Shown in pieces: positions 1 through 4,861 of a stretch of DNA of 6,682 nucleotides. Each line of letters starts with the position of its first letter. The first letter of the stretch is position 1. Origin of the DNA: an uncultured Selenomonadales bacterium (GTDB lineage: Bacteria > Bacillota_C > Negativicutes > Selenomonadales > Selenomonadaceae). The position numbers and the translations under genes were made by a program. Location: NCBI GenBank assembly GCA_937907035.1, contig CALCTX010000021.1, forward strand, positions 1 to 6,682. Direction: 5' to 3'. The notes under the pieces are model-generated. The model made no database searches. It saw nothing but the letters and a program-made list of their open reading frames with translations, and was not told the origin of the DNA.

Positions 1-264
1 TGAAGATTTGAGATTTAAATTTTTAAGGACAATGTTAAGATTTTTTTGAGTTACTTCAACTACTGAATCTTTTATAATGTTGAGATAGCGTGATTCAACC
101 CATTCCCGATGAAAATCATTAGGAGCTCCTAATTCAAAAATGTCTTCATTCATAGATAACGGTAAGAGTGGTCTGATCCATTGTTTACATACCACTTCTG
201 CTACCGATTTTTGAAGATTGTCCAGAATCTGTTCCCAGACAGCGTTCAACATTGTCTGATCCAT
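1..264 (-). CDS. dnaA: Chromosomal replication initiator DnaA, N-terminal part (cut by the window edge)
   Basis: DnaA is the ATP-dependent initiator that binds DnaA boxes and opens oriC. The minus strand from the ATG at 264-262 reads 88 uninterrupted residues to the window edge, beginning MDQTMLNAVWEQILDNLQ. This is domain I: the WEQIL helix near residue 10, the KQWIRPLLPLS segment (about 28-38), and the diagnostic APNDFHREWVESRY block (about 47-60) that ends domain I in this family. The start of the less conserved linker (domain II) follows; the AAA+ and DNA-binding domains lie outside the window. A GAGG Shine-Dalgarno (plus-strand 272-275) sits 7 nt before the ATG and fixes the start. The gene diverges from rpmH across a presumptive origin, the usual Bacillota arrangement. 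Nothing is broken in the visible part. Confidence 0.96.
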   Translation of the reverse strand, partial: MDQTMLNAVWEQILDNLQKSVAEVVCKQWIRPLLPLSMNEDIFELGAPNDFHREWVESRYLNIIKDSVVEVTQKNLNIVLKNLNLKSS

Positions 265-298
265 TGTAAAACCTCACTTGTTAAGCACTTATTTTTAT

Positions 299-307
299 TT
301 ATCCACT
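299..307 (+). promoter_or_regulatory. Near-consensus DnaA box (8 of 9)
   Basis: The plus strand reads TTATCCACT, differing from the consensus TTATCCACA only at the last base. It faces the perfect box at 322-330 in opposite orientation, with 14 bp between them, so the two form an inverted pair. Confidence 0.6.
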
Positions 308-321
308 ATTTTATTAACAAT

Positions 322-330
322 TGTGGATAA
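322..330 (-). promoter_or_regulatory. Perfect DnaA box (TTATCCACA on the minus strand)
   Basis: The plus strand reads TGTGGATAA, the exact reverse complement of the consensus DnaA box. It is directly followed on the plus side by a long A/T tract (about 331-350), which would suit a DNA-unwinding element. It lies in the predicted dnaA leader, downstream of the predicted dnaA promoter. Confidence 0.85.
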
Positions 331-392
331 TTTATATATATATTTTTTTATGGTTTATTCAGTGTTTGTTTTTTCTTGAGCAAACTGACATT

Positions 393-421
393 ATTTTATC
401 AAAATTGGTTAAAGTTATCAA
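393..421 (-). promoter_or_regulatory. Predicted dnaA promoter
   Basis: On the minus strand, TTGATA (416-421, 5 of 6 of the -35 consensus) is followed after 17 bp by TAAAAT (393-398, 5 of 6 of the -10 consensus). The bases just before the -10 are TGA, giving an extended -10 TGN motif. Transcription would start near 386, leaving a leader of about 120 nt before the dnaA ATG. The match is good for a sigma-70/SigA-type promoter, though false positives are easy in such AT-rich DNA. Confidence 0.6.
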
Positions 422-423
422 CA
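415..423 (+). promoter_or_regulatory. Near-consensus DnaA box overlapping the dnaA -35 element
   Basis: The plus strand reads TTATCAACA, one mismatch (position 6) from the consensus box. It covers the whole predicted -35 hexamer of dnaA (416-421). If DnaA binds here it would compete with RNA polymerase, which is the classic layout of dnaA autorepression. The autorepression is inferred; only the overlap is seen. Confidence 0.5.
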
Positions 424-501
424 ATTTTTCGGGGACAAATATACAGCGTTTTTAATGTAATTTCGGATAAAATAATAAATGAAAGGATATTTTAAAGTTG
501 T

Positions 502-527
502 TTTTATTAATTTATATATTAATAAAA
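502..527. repeat. Perfect A/T-only palindrome in the origin region
   Basis: Ten bases at 502-511 (TTTTATTAAT) are the exact reverse complement of 518-527, separated by the 6-nt TTATAT. All 26 bases are A or T. It could be an easily melted or cruciform-forming origin element, or a protein site. It is a poor terminator candidate because the stem has no G-C pair. Confidence 0.6.
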
Positions 528-539
528 GAAGCTATAAGA

Positions 540-571
540 AAAGGGAAAATGCTTGACAGTGTTTTCCCTTT
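540..571. repeat. Perfect 10-bp inverted repeat enclosing the rpmH -35 element
   Basis: AAAGGGAAAA (540-549) is exactly complementary, inverted, to TTTTCCCTTT (562-571), with a 12-nt centre at 550-561 that holds the complete -35 hexamer TTGACA. The right arm occupies most of the -35/-10 spacer. The layout looks like an operator for a dimeric regulator or a supercoiling-dependent cruciform over the promoter. No binding protein can be named from the sequence. Confidence 0.6.
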
Positions 572-581
572 ATGTTTTAAT
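553..581 (+). promoter_or_regulatory. Promoter of the rpmH-rnpA-yidD-yidC-jag operon
   Basis: TTGACA (553-558, 6 of 6) is followed by a 17-bp spacer and TTTAAT (576-581, 5 of 6), with TGT at 573-575 forming an extended -10. This is the strongest promoter-like match noted in the window, fitting the heavy demand for ribosomal protein L34. Initiation would fall near 588, giving a leader of about 80 nt. In that leader, 582-669, only a weak 6-bp stem (617-622 with 641-646) and the rpmH Shine-Dalgarno were seen; no known riboswitch was recognised. Confidence 0.82.
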
Positions 582-669
582 CTTTATTAGTTAAATTTCG
601 CGTACAATTTGTAAGACTGATTTTTGACTGAAATTTAGGGAATCAGATCCATTGAAGGAGGTGCAGGGA

Positions 670-804
670 ATGAAACAGACTTATCAGCCGAATAAGCATT
701 GGAAGAAGGTTACTCATGGTTTCCGTGAGCGTATGAAGACTAAGGGTGGCCGCCTTGTTTTGAAGAGAAGACGGGCAAGAGGCAGAAAAAAACTGTCGGC
801 TTAA
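670..804 (+). CDS. rpmH: 50S ribosomal protein L34
   Basis: This 44-residue basic protein of the large ribosomal subunit binds 23S rRNA. The translation starts [18 protein letters not shown] and ends [12 protein letters not shown]. It shows the TYQP start, the THGFRERM centre and the arginine/lysine-rich tail of the L34 family, at the usual length of 44 aa. An excellent AAGGAGGTG Shine-Dalgarno at 655-663 is spaced 8 nt from the ATG. The segment KHWKKV replaces the more usual NRKRKK-like stretch, but keeps its charge. It is the first gene after the operon promoter and is followed by a hairpin terminator, so L34 is probably made in excess over the downstream products. Confidence 0.98.
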   Translation: MKQTYQPNKHWKKVTHGFRERMKTKGGRLVLKRRRARGRKKLSA

Positions 805-808
805 TATT

Positions 809-833
809 TAGGTCACTGCGGTGACCTATTTTT
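809..833 (+). terminator. Hairpin terminator between rpmH and rnpA (probably partial)
   Basis: TAGGTCAC (809-816) pairs perfectly with GTGACCTA (821-828) across a 4-nt loop, followed by five T residues (829-833). The short stem and short U-tract suggest incomplete termination, which would lower rnpA expression relative to rpmH. No clear promoter was seen between it and rnpA, so rnpA would depend on read-through. Confidence 0.75.
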
Positions 834-850
834 GCTATGACGGTTTTTTA

Positions 851-880
851 TTTCGGAATTTGGACCGAAAAACTTTTTTT
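851..880 (+). terminator. Weak second hairpin plus T-run before rnpA
   Basis: TTTCGG (851-856) pairs with CCGAAA (865-870) around an 8-nt loop and is followed by AAC and a run of seven T (874-880). Flanking TGAC (838-841) and GTCA (881-884), and GTTTTT (843-848) with AAAAAC (868-873), offer alternative pairings. It could be a second attenuating terminator or an RNA-processing site. The stem is short and the T-run is not directly adjacent, so the call is tentative. Confidence 0.35.
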
Positions 881-903
881 GTCATCAGACTGTGGAGAAA
901 AGT

Positions 904-1269
904 ATGTTCAGCTTACCAAAACGCCGTATCTTGAAAAATAAGCGGGATTTTCAGATCGTATATCAGAATGGACGCTCGTTTGCTAACCGATATCTTGTTA
1001 TGTATGTTTTTCCATTGAAAAGCAAACAGGAAAAGAAAGTCGGTTTTGCTGCGGGTAAAAAGCTTGGCAATGCGGTGATCCGTAATCGTGTCAAGCGTCT
1101 GCTTCGGGAAAGTTACCGATTGGAGCAGTCCAAGATCGTTGATGATGTCTGGCTTCTATTAGTAGGAAGAAAAGCGGCGGTCGATGTTAAGCAGCCGGTT
1201 GTTGAAAAAGCTTTTGTCAATTTATTGAAAAAAGCCGGTTTATTTAAGCAAGAGGCAACGGAAAAATGA
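904..1269 (+). CDS. rnpA: Ribonuclease P protein component
   Basis: RnpA is the protein subunit of RNase P; it helps the catalytic RNA bind pre-tRNA leaders and mature tRNA 5' ends. The 121-aa product is within the family's usual length. Residues 1-25 ([20 protein letters not shown] onwards) match the family N-terminus with its leader-binding aromatic cleft. [20 protein letters not shown] (46-65) is the RNR signature, with R60-N61-R62. The ATG at 904 is preferred over an in-frame GTG at 892: GGAG (894-897) lies 6 nt before 904, whereas nothing resembling a Shine-Dalgarno precedes 892, and four extra residues would be atypical. The stop codon overlaps the yidD start (ATGA at 1266-1269), so the two are translationally coupled. 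Confidence 0.96.
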   Translation: MFSLPKRRILKNKRDFQIVYQNGRSFANRYLVMYVFPLKSKQEKKVGFAAGKKLGNAVIRNRVKRLLRESYRLEQSKIVDDVWLLLVGRKAAVDVKQPVVEKAFVNLLKKAGLFKQEATEK

Positions 1270-1478
1270 TGAAGTATATTTTTTTAGGATTAATAAAATT
1301 TTATCGGAAGTTTATTTCTCCGTTAAAGCCTCCTTGCTGTCGTTTTTATCCGACTTGTTCGGAGTATGCGATGATTGCTGTAGAAAAATACGGTGCCATA
1401 AAGGGCGGCTGGCTGGCAATAAAGCGTATTTGCCGCTGCCATCCGTTTAATGATGGTGGTTATGACCCCGTAAAATAG
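1266..1478 (+). CDS. yidD: Membrane protein insertion efficiency factor YidD
   Basis: YidD is a small, inner-face membrane-associated protein that helps YidC-dependent insertion; its exact role is still unclear in the family. The 70-aa product has an amphipathic N-terminal stretch ([17 protein letters not shown], about 4-20), then the signature [12 protein letters not shown] (24-35), the [19 protein letters not shown] core (43-61) and the terminal GGYDPV (64-69). Conserved cysteines are all present. The start ATG overlaps the rnpA stop; GAGG at 1252-1255 lies 10 nt upstream. A second ATG at 1269 is possible but worse spaced. It sits between rnpA and yidC, as in most Bacteria. Confidence 0.96.
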   Translation: MMKYIFLGLIKFYRKFISPLKPPCCRFYPTCSEYAMIAVEKYGAIKGGWLAIKRICRCHPFNDGGYDPVK

Positions 1479-1502
1479 TATTTTTGTTTTGGATGTGATA
1501 TA

Positions 1503-2249
1503 TTGGATTTTTTATGGAATATCTTTAAACCGTTGGTTGATCTGTTACAGAGTGTAGTTGCATTTTTCTATACTTTGACCGGTTCGATCGGTTTTCAGAG
1601 TTATGGTTTGGCGATAATCCTGCTGACTATCTCGATCAAGATGGCCCTCTATCCGTTGACTGTAAAGCAGATAAAGTCAATGAAGGCTATGCAGGAATTA
1701 CAGCCGAAGATGAAGGCATTGCAGGAAAAATATCGCGGTAATCCGCAATTGCTCAATCAGGAAATGGCAAAGCTTTATCAGGCTGAGGGTGTAAATCCGG
1801 CAGCCGGATGTTTGCCCCTTTTGGCACAGATGCCGATCTTGATGGGCATGTTTTATGCGTTGCGTGATTTTGCTTATCAGGGTGAGCCGACGTTTTTATG
1901 GTTGCCGTCTTTATCTGATCCGGATCCGTATTATATTTTGCCGCTTTTATCGGCAGCAACGACATTTTGGCAGCAGAAGCAGACCTCACAGGATATGGGC
2001 AGCGGCAGTGGTTTAGCAGCTACTCAGATGAAGGTTATGATGTTTACAATGCCGCTTTTTATCGGCTACATCAGCTTAAGCTTTGCATCCGGTCTGGTTC
2101 TTTACTGGGTTACGATGAATATTGTTCAGATCGCTCAGCAGTGGTTTATGTTCCGCAGTGAGAAGAAGGCTCCGGCCAAAAAAGAAAAAGTAATAGATGC
2201 TGAATTCAAAGAGAAAAAACCAGCTAAGAAGAATAAGAAGAAAAAATAA
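1503..2249 (+). CDS. yidC: Membrane protein insertase YidC (Oxa1/SpoIIIJ family)
   Basis: YidC inserts and folds membrane proteins, alone or with SecYEG. The 248-aa product is the short Gram-positive-type form without the large periplasmic domain. Hydrophobic segments lie at about 33-52, 103-121, 143-157 and 177-213 (two helices). The cytosolic hairpin at about 55-100 includes QPKMKALQEKY (67-77), and the PLTVKQ motif follows the first core helix. The C-terminal tail (221-248) is almost all lysine-rich, suited to ribosome contact. It starts with TTG: GGATGTGA (from 1491) gives a fair Shine-Dalgarno with about 7 nt spacing, and the next in-frame ATG would remove the first core helix. No lipobox cysteine is seen near the N-terminus, unlike many Bacilli homologues. 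K46 replaces the usual groove arginine (see findings). Confidence 0.95.
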   Translation: MDFLWNIFKPLVDLLQSVVAFFYTLTGSIGFQSYGLAIILLTISIKMALYPLTVKQIKSMKAMQELQPKMKALQEKYRGNPQLLNQEMAKLYQAEGVNPAAGCLPLLAQMPILMGMFYALRDFAYQGEPTFLWLPSLSDPDPYYILPLLSAATTFWQQKQTSQDMGSGSGLAATQMKVMMFTMPLFIGYISLSFASGLVLYWVTMNIVQIAQQWFMFRSEKKAPAKKEKVIDAEFKEKKPAKKNKKKK

Positions 2250-2263
2250 GGAGGCTGTCTTTG

Positions 2264-2983
2264 ATGGCAGAAGTAATAGAAAAAACGGGAAAAACAGTTG
2301 AAGAAGCTTTTCAGGCAGCACTTGATGAGCTTGGCATTTCGGCAGATATGGTTGTGATGACGGTAATAGAAGAGCCAAAGAAAGGTTTTTTTGGTATCGG
2401 ATCTAAACCGGCTAAGGTCCAGGTTCAGTTGAAAGATCAGTCTGCATCGGAAGAGATCAATAAGACTGTTGCGGCAGCAGCGGCAGTAGCTGCAATGACT
2501 TCAGCTGACGGAGTGGATCCGTTACAGCGCGGTCAGGAATTTTTGGCTAATATTTTCCGGTTGATGGGTATGGAAGTTACTATGAAGGTTGATCAGCTGG
2601 AAAACGGAGTTAAGATCAGTCTGTGCGGTGAAAATCTTGGTATTCTCATCGGCAAACATGGTCAGACACTTGATGCTTTGCAGTATTTGGCTAATTTGGC
2701 CGCTAATCGCGGTATTTTGGAAAACAAACTGCGGATCATCGTTGATATTGAAGATTATCGGGCCCGCCGGGAAGAGACACTCATCAATTTGGCTAACCGC
2801 CTGGCAGAGAAAGCTCGCCGGACCGGACGGAAGATCATGCTCGAGCCGATGAACCGTCACGAGCGGAAAATAATCCACATGGCATTGCAGGAAGTGGAAG
2901 GGATCGCTACTTACAGTGCCGGTGATGAGCCGTACCGCAAGGTAGTTATTGAACCGAAATTTAATCGGGAAAACAAATACTGA
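2264..2983 (+). CDS. jag: RNA-binding protein Jag / KhpB (Jag-N, KH and R3H domains)
   Basis: Jag (KhpB, EloR) is a cytoplasmic RNA-binding protein that in Bacillota pairs with KhpA and is linked to cell elongation and division control; this role is taken from homologues. The 239-aa product has a Jag-N domain (1-56, with the KKGFFGIG motif at 39-46), an alanine-rich linker (about 68-80), a KH domain containing the GxxG loop GKHG (130-133) and an R3H domain with R201 and H205 in NRHERKIIHMAL. A strong AAGGAGG (2248-2254), overlapping the yidC stop codon, is spaced 9 nt from ATG 2264; a TTG three bases earlier is less likely. Adjacent placement after yidC is strongly conserved. Confidence 0.96.
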   Translation: MAEVIEKTGKTVEEAFQAALDELGISADMVVMTVIEEPKKGFFGIGSKPAKVQVQLKDQSASEEINKTVAAAAAVAAMTSADGVDPLQRGQEFLANIFRLMGMEVTMKVDQLENGVKISLCGENLGILIGKHGQTLDALQYLANLAANRGILENKLRIIVDIEDYRARREETLINLANRLAEKARRTGRKIMLEPMNRHERKIIHMALQEVEGIATYSAGDEPYRKVVIEPKFNRENKY

Positions 2984-3033
2984 GACAGTATTTTAAGTTA
3001 GTTTAATATCATATTTATTTCGAGAGAACTGTG

Positions 3034-3069
3034 AAAGGGCTGTCTCATTTTTTGAGATAGCTCTTTTTT
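3034..3069 (+). terminator. Strong intrinsic terminator after jag
   Basis: GGGCTGTCTCA (3037-3047) pairs with TGAGATAGCTC (3053-3063) as an 11-bp RNA stem with two G-U pairs and a 5-nt all-T loop, followed by six T residues (3064-3069). Three A residues before the stem (3034-3036) can extend pairing into the T-run. It ends the rpmH-jag operon. No convincing promoter was found in the 48 bp between it and mnmE, so mnmE may rely on read-through or on a promoter within jag. Confidence 0.88.
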
Positions 3070-3117
3070 GTTTCAAAGGCAGTATTGTTGTGGCTGAATG
3101 TACAGAGGAGAAGATTT

Positions 3118-4500
3118 ATGCAACAGGGTGATACAATAAGCGCAATCGCTACCGGAACCGGTATCGGTGGGATTGGTATAATCCGCTTGTCAGGTGAGAA
3201 AGCGATAGCAACAGCGGAAAAAGTTTTTCGGGCAAAAAACGGACAAAATTTGGCAGATGCTCAGTCGCATAAGGCTCTTTACGGCAATGTGATCCGCAAC
3301 AACGGCGAAGTAATCGATGAAGTATTGTGCCTGGTTATGCGGTCGCCGTTTTCGTATACTAAAGAGGATGTAGTAGAGATCCAGTGTCATGGTGGCAGTA
3401 TGGTTTTGAGGGAGATATTGGCCCTTACTTATGAATGCGGTGCCAGACCGGCCGAACCGGGAGAGTTTACCAAGCGGGCATTTTTGAACGGGCGGCTGGA
3501 TCTGTCGCAAGCTCAGGCGGTTATGGATATTATCGAAGCGAAGACGGAATCGACGCTTAATATGGCGGCCGGTCATCTGACGGGACTGTTTTCGGAGCGG
3601 ATAAAGTCTTTGCGTCTTCCGATTTTGGAGATGATCGCTCATTTGGAAGCAACGATTGATTTTCCGGAAGAGGATATCGATGATGTAGTATTGGATCAGG
3701 TTCAAGGCCGGCTGAAGGATTTGCAGGCAGAAACAGCTAAGCTTTTGAAGACTGCACATACCGGGCGAATTTTACAGGATGGCTTGATGACAGCAATCGT
3801 CGGACGGCCGAATGTCGGCAAGTCAAGTCTGTTGAATGCGTTGCTGCGGGAAGAGCGGGCAATTGTGACTGATATACCGGGAACGACCCGCGACAGTATT
3901 GAGGAATTTCTTAATCTGGGCGGAGTGCCGTTGCGGATAATCGATACGGCCGGAATCCGGACAACTGATGATGAGGTGGAGAAGCTTGGAGTAGCCAAAG
4001 CTCGGACTTATGTGCAGCAGGCAGCGCTGGTGTTGGCGCTGTTTGATGGATCGCAACCTCTGACGGCTGATGATGAGGAAATAATCAAACTGCTGCGGGG
4101 CCGGGATTGTTTAATATTACTCAATAAATGCGATTTGCCGAATGCTTTTGACCGGTCGGTATTTTTGAATAAATTTTCTGTTGACCGGATCGTTGATATT
4201 TCAGCGGCAACCGGCCAGGGCTTGGATCGTTTGACGGAGATTATTGTCAATAAAGTTTATGGCGGCGAAGTCCGGGGCAGTGAACAGGTTTTTGTCAATA
4301 ATGCCCGGGAAGCGGAGTTATTGCGCAAGGCCGGCGAGCATTTGCAGGAAGCCAGTCAGAGTATTGATAACGGAATGAGTCCTGATTTTGTGGTGATCGA
4401 TCTGCGCTCGGCCTGGGAGAAGCTGGGAGAGATTACGGGTGAGACGGTAGAAGATGATATTGTGGATCAGATTTTTACCAGATTTTGTATTGGCAAATAG
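3118..4500 (+). CDS. mnmE: tRNA uridine-5-carboxymethylaminomethyl modification GTPase MnmE
   Basis: MnmE works with MnmG to modify U34 of certain tRNAs (cmnm5U), using 5,10-methylene-THF, glycine and GTP hydrolysis. The 460-aa product has the expected family length. The N-terminal THF-binding domain (1-120) starts GDTISAIATGTG. A helical domain surrounds the inserted G domain, which carries G1 GRPNVGKSS (229-237), G2 DIPGTTRD (252-259), G3 DTAG (276-279) and G4 NKCD (336-339). The C-terminal catalytic tail CIGK (457-460) is intact. The ATG at 3118 is chosen because GAGGAG (3105-3110) lies 7 nt upstream; an upstream TTG at 3085 lacks such a site. Its usual partner mnmG does not follow here, which is unusual for this block. 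Confidence 0.97.
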   Translation: MQQGDTISAIATGTGIGGIGIIRLSGEKAIATAEKVFRAKNGQNLADAQSHKALYGNVIRNNGEVIDEVLCLVMRSPFSYTKEDVVEIQCHGGSMVLREILALTYECGARPAEPGEFTKRAFLNGRLDLSQAQAVMDIIEAKTESTLNMAAGHLTGLFSERIKSLRLPILEMIAHLEATIDFPEEDIDDVVLDQVQGRLKDLQAETAKLLKTAHTGRILQDGLMTAIVGRPNVGKSSLLNALLREERAIVTDIPGTTRDSIEEFLNLGGVPLRIIDTAGIRTTDDEVEKLGVAKARTYVQQAALVLALFDGSQPLTADDEEIIKLLRGRDCLILLNKCDLPNAFDRSVFLNKFSVDRIVDISAATGQGLDRLTEIIVNKVYGGEVRGSEQVFVNNAREAELLRKAGEHLQEASQSIDNGMSPDFVVIDLRSAWEKLGEITGETVEDDIVDQIFTRFCIGK

Positions 4501-4504
4501 TGAC

Positions 4505-4626
4505 GGCAAACAATAGTAAAGCATCTGCGTTGTTGCTCCGTGCCGGTTGCTCGTCAACGTAGATTTTACTACGTTTCGCTCGCACCGGCTCCGGTGCGCC
4601 TAGCATATGCATCACTCTTGTTTGCC
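4505..4626. repeat. 122-bp imperfect palindrome downstream of mnmE
   Basis: Every paired position satisfies i + j = 9131, so the whole element is one palindrome with no insertion or deletion. The outer arms GGCAAACAA (4505-4513) and TTGTTTGCC (4618-4626) match perfectly, and pairing continues with few mismatches to 4528/4603. A second paired block lies at 4542-4547/4584-4589 and a third, 7 of 7, at 4556-4562/4569-4575 with a 6-nt centre. The right half also contains a local GC-rich palindrome, CGCACCGG (4581-4588) with CCGGTGCG (4591-4598). It starts 4 bp after the mnmE stop codon. It resembles dispersed palindromic elements (MITE- or REP-like), but its copy number in the genome cannot be seen here. 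No T-run follows, so it is not a standard terminator. A 65-codon ORF reads through it but lacks protein-like support. Confidence 0.75.
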
Positions 4627-4669
4627 TTAGGTTTGTGGCGATTGACTAAGGCATTGTTGCTTTTTATGT

Positions 4670-4718
4670 CCGCCCTTAACAAGGGCGGGGGACCGTGCGA
4701 AGCACGGTGGTGGGTTCT
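4670..4718 (+). repeat. Two-hairpin intergenic repeat, copy A
   Basis: Two adjacent perfect hairpins: CCGCCCTT (4670-4677) with AAGGGCGG (4681-4688), loop AAC; then ACCGTGC (4692-4698) with GCACGGT (4702-4708), loop GAA. The unit ends in GGTTCT (4713-4718). It shares its main blocks with the inverted copy at 4776-4833: CCCTTAACAAGGG, GCGAAGC and GGTTCT in the same order. Copy A has no matching outer arm on its left side, so it may be truncated or a shorter subtype. Confidence 0.75.
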
Positions 4719-4775
4719 TGTGAGCGTGTATCCGTAGTTTAACACAGGTGTGGTAATTTCCAGAGGATTTATTTT

Positions 4776-4833
4776 TAGAACCTATCCGTCAGCTTCGCTG
4801 CCACCTTCCCTTGTTAAGGGAAGACAGGTTCTA
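4776..4833 (-). repeat. Two-hairpin intergenic repeat, copy B, with terminal inverted repeats
   Basis: An outer stem TAGAACCT (4776-4783) pairs perfectly with AGGTTCTA (4826-4833). Inside it are two hairpins: CAGC (4790-4793) with GCTG (4797-4800), loop TTC; and CTTCCCTT (4805-4812) with AAGGGAAG (4816-4823), loop GTT. The whole folds as a compact three-way junction. It is the inverted, diverged relative of copy A. Its right end lies 28 bp before the preferred start of the next gene. Such units look like non-autonomous mobile or REP-like elements; no transposase is present in the window. Confidence 0.75.
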
Positions 4834-4861
4834 GATGAACTGTATATTTTGGAGTAGTATC

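Larger units (their letters stand above)
265..552. other. Probable oriC: AT-rich dnaA-rpmH intergenic region
   Basis: This gene-free stretch between the divergent dnaA and rpmH genes is very AT-rich. It contains a perfect DnaA box at 322-330, near-matches at 299-307 and 415-423, an uninterrupted A/T tract at about 329-350 directly beside the perfect box, and an A/T-only palindrome at 502-527. In Bacillota the origin lies next to dnaA, on one or both sides, so this is the natural oriC or one half of a bipartite oriC. The small number of clear boxes is a reason for caution: a second cluster may lie downstream of dnaA, outside the window. Confidence 0.7.

Noticed and set aside
603..608. TACAAT as an additional -10 for rpmH
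   Set aside because: No -35-like hexamer sits at 16-18 bp upstream and there is no extended -10 TG; the promoter at 553-581 is far better.
891..899. TGTGGAGAA, one mismatch from a reverse DnaA box
   Set aside because: It lies at the rnpA translation start and includes its Shine-Dalgarno, which explains the bases; it is isolated from the other boxes.
892..903. GTG at 892 as an earlier rnpA start
   Set aside because: No ribosome site precedes it, while GGAG at 894-897 is well placed for ATG 904 and the shorter N-terminus fits the family.
3085..3117. TTG at 3085 as an earlier mnmE start
   Set aside because: It lies just after the terminator without a Shine-Dalgarno; GAGGAG at 3105-3110 and the family N-terminus support ATG 3118.
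1753..4557. Minus-strand frames opposite yidC, jag and mnmE
   Set aside because: They lie antisense to well-supported conserved genes, lack ribosome sites and show no family motifs.
4642..4670. TTGACT and TATGTC, 17 bp apart, as a promoter for the DUF218 gene
   Set aside because: The -10 matches only 4 of 6 and the transcript would run directly into the GC-rich hairpins of copy A; too weak to annotate.
4540..4737. 65-codon open frame on the plus strand through the intergenic repeats
   Set aside because: It reads straight through the 122-bp palindrome and repeat copy A, has no Shine-Dalgarno and no recognisable domain; its residues are explained by the repeat sequences.
4835..4861. ATG at 4835 as the start of the DUF218 gene
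   Set aside because: It touches repeat copy B and has no clear ribosome site; GGAG at 4851-4854 fits ATG 4862, which begins directly before the first membrane segment.
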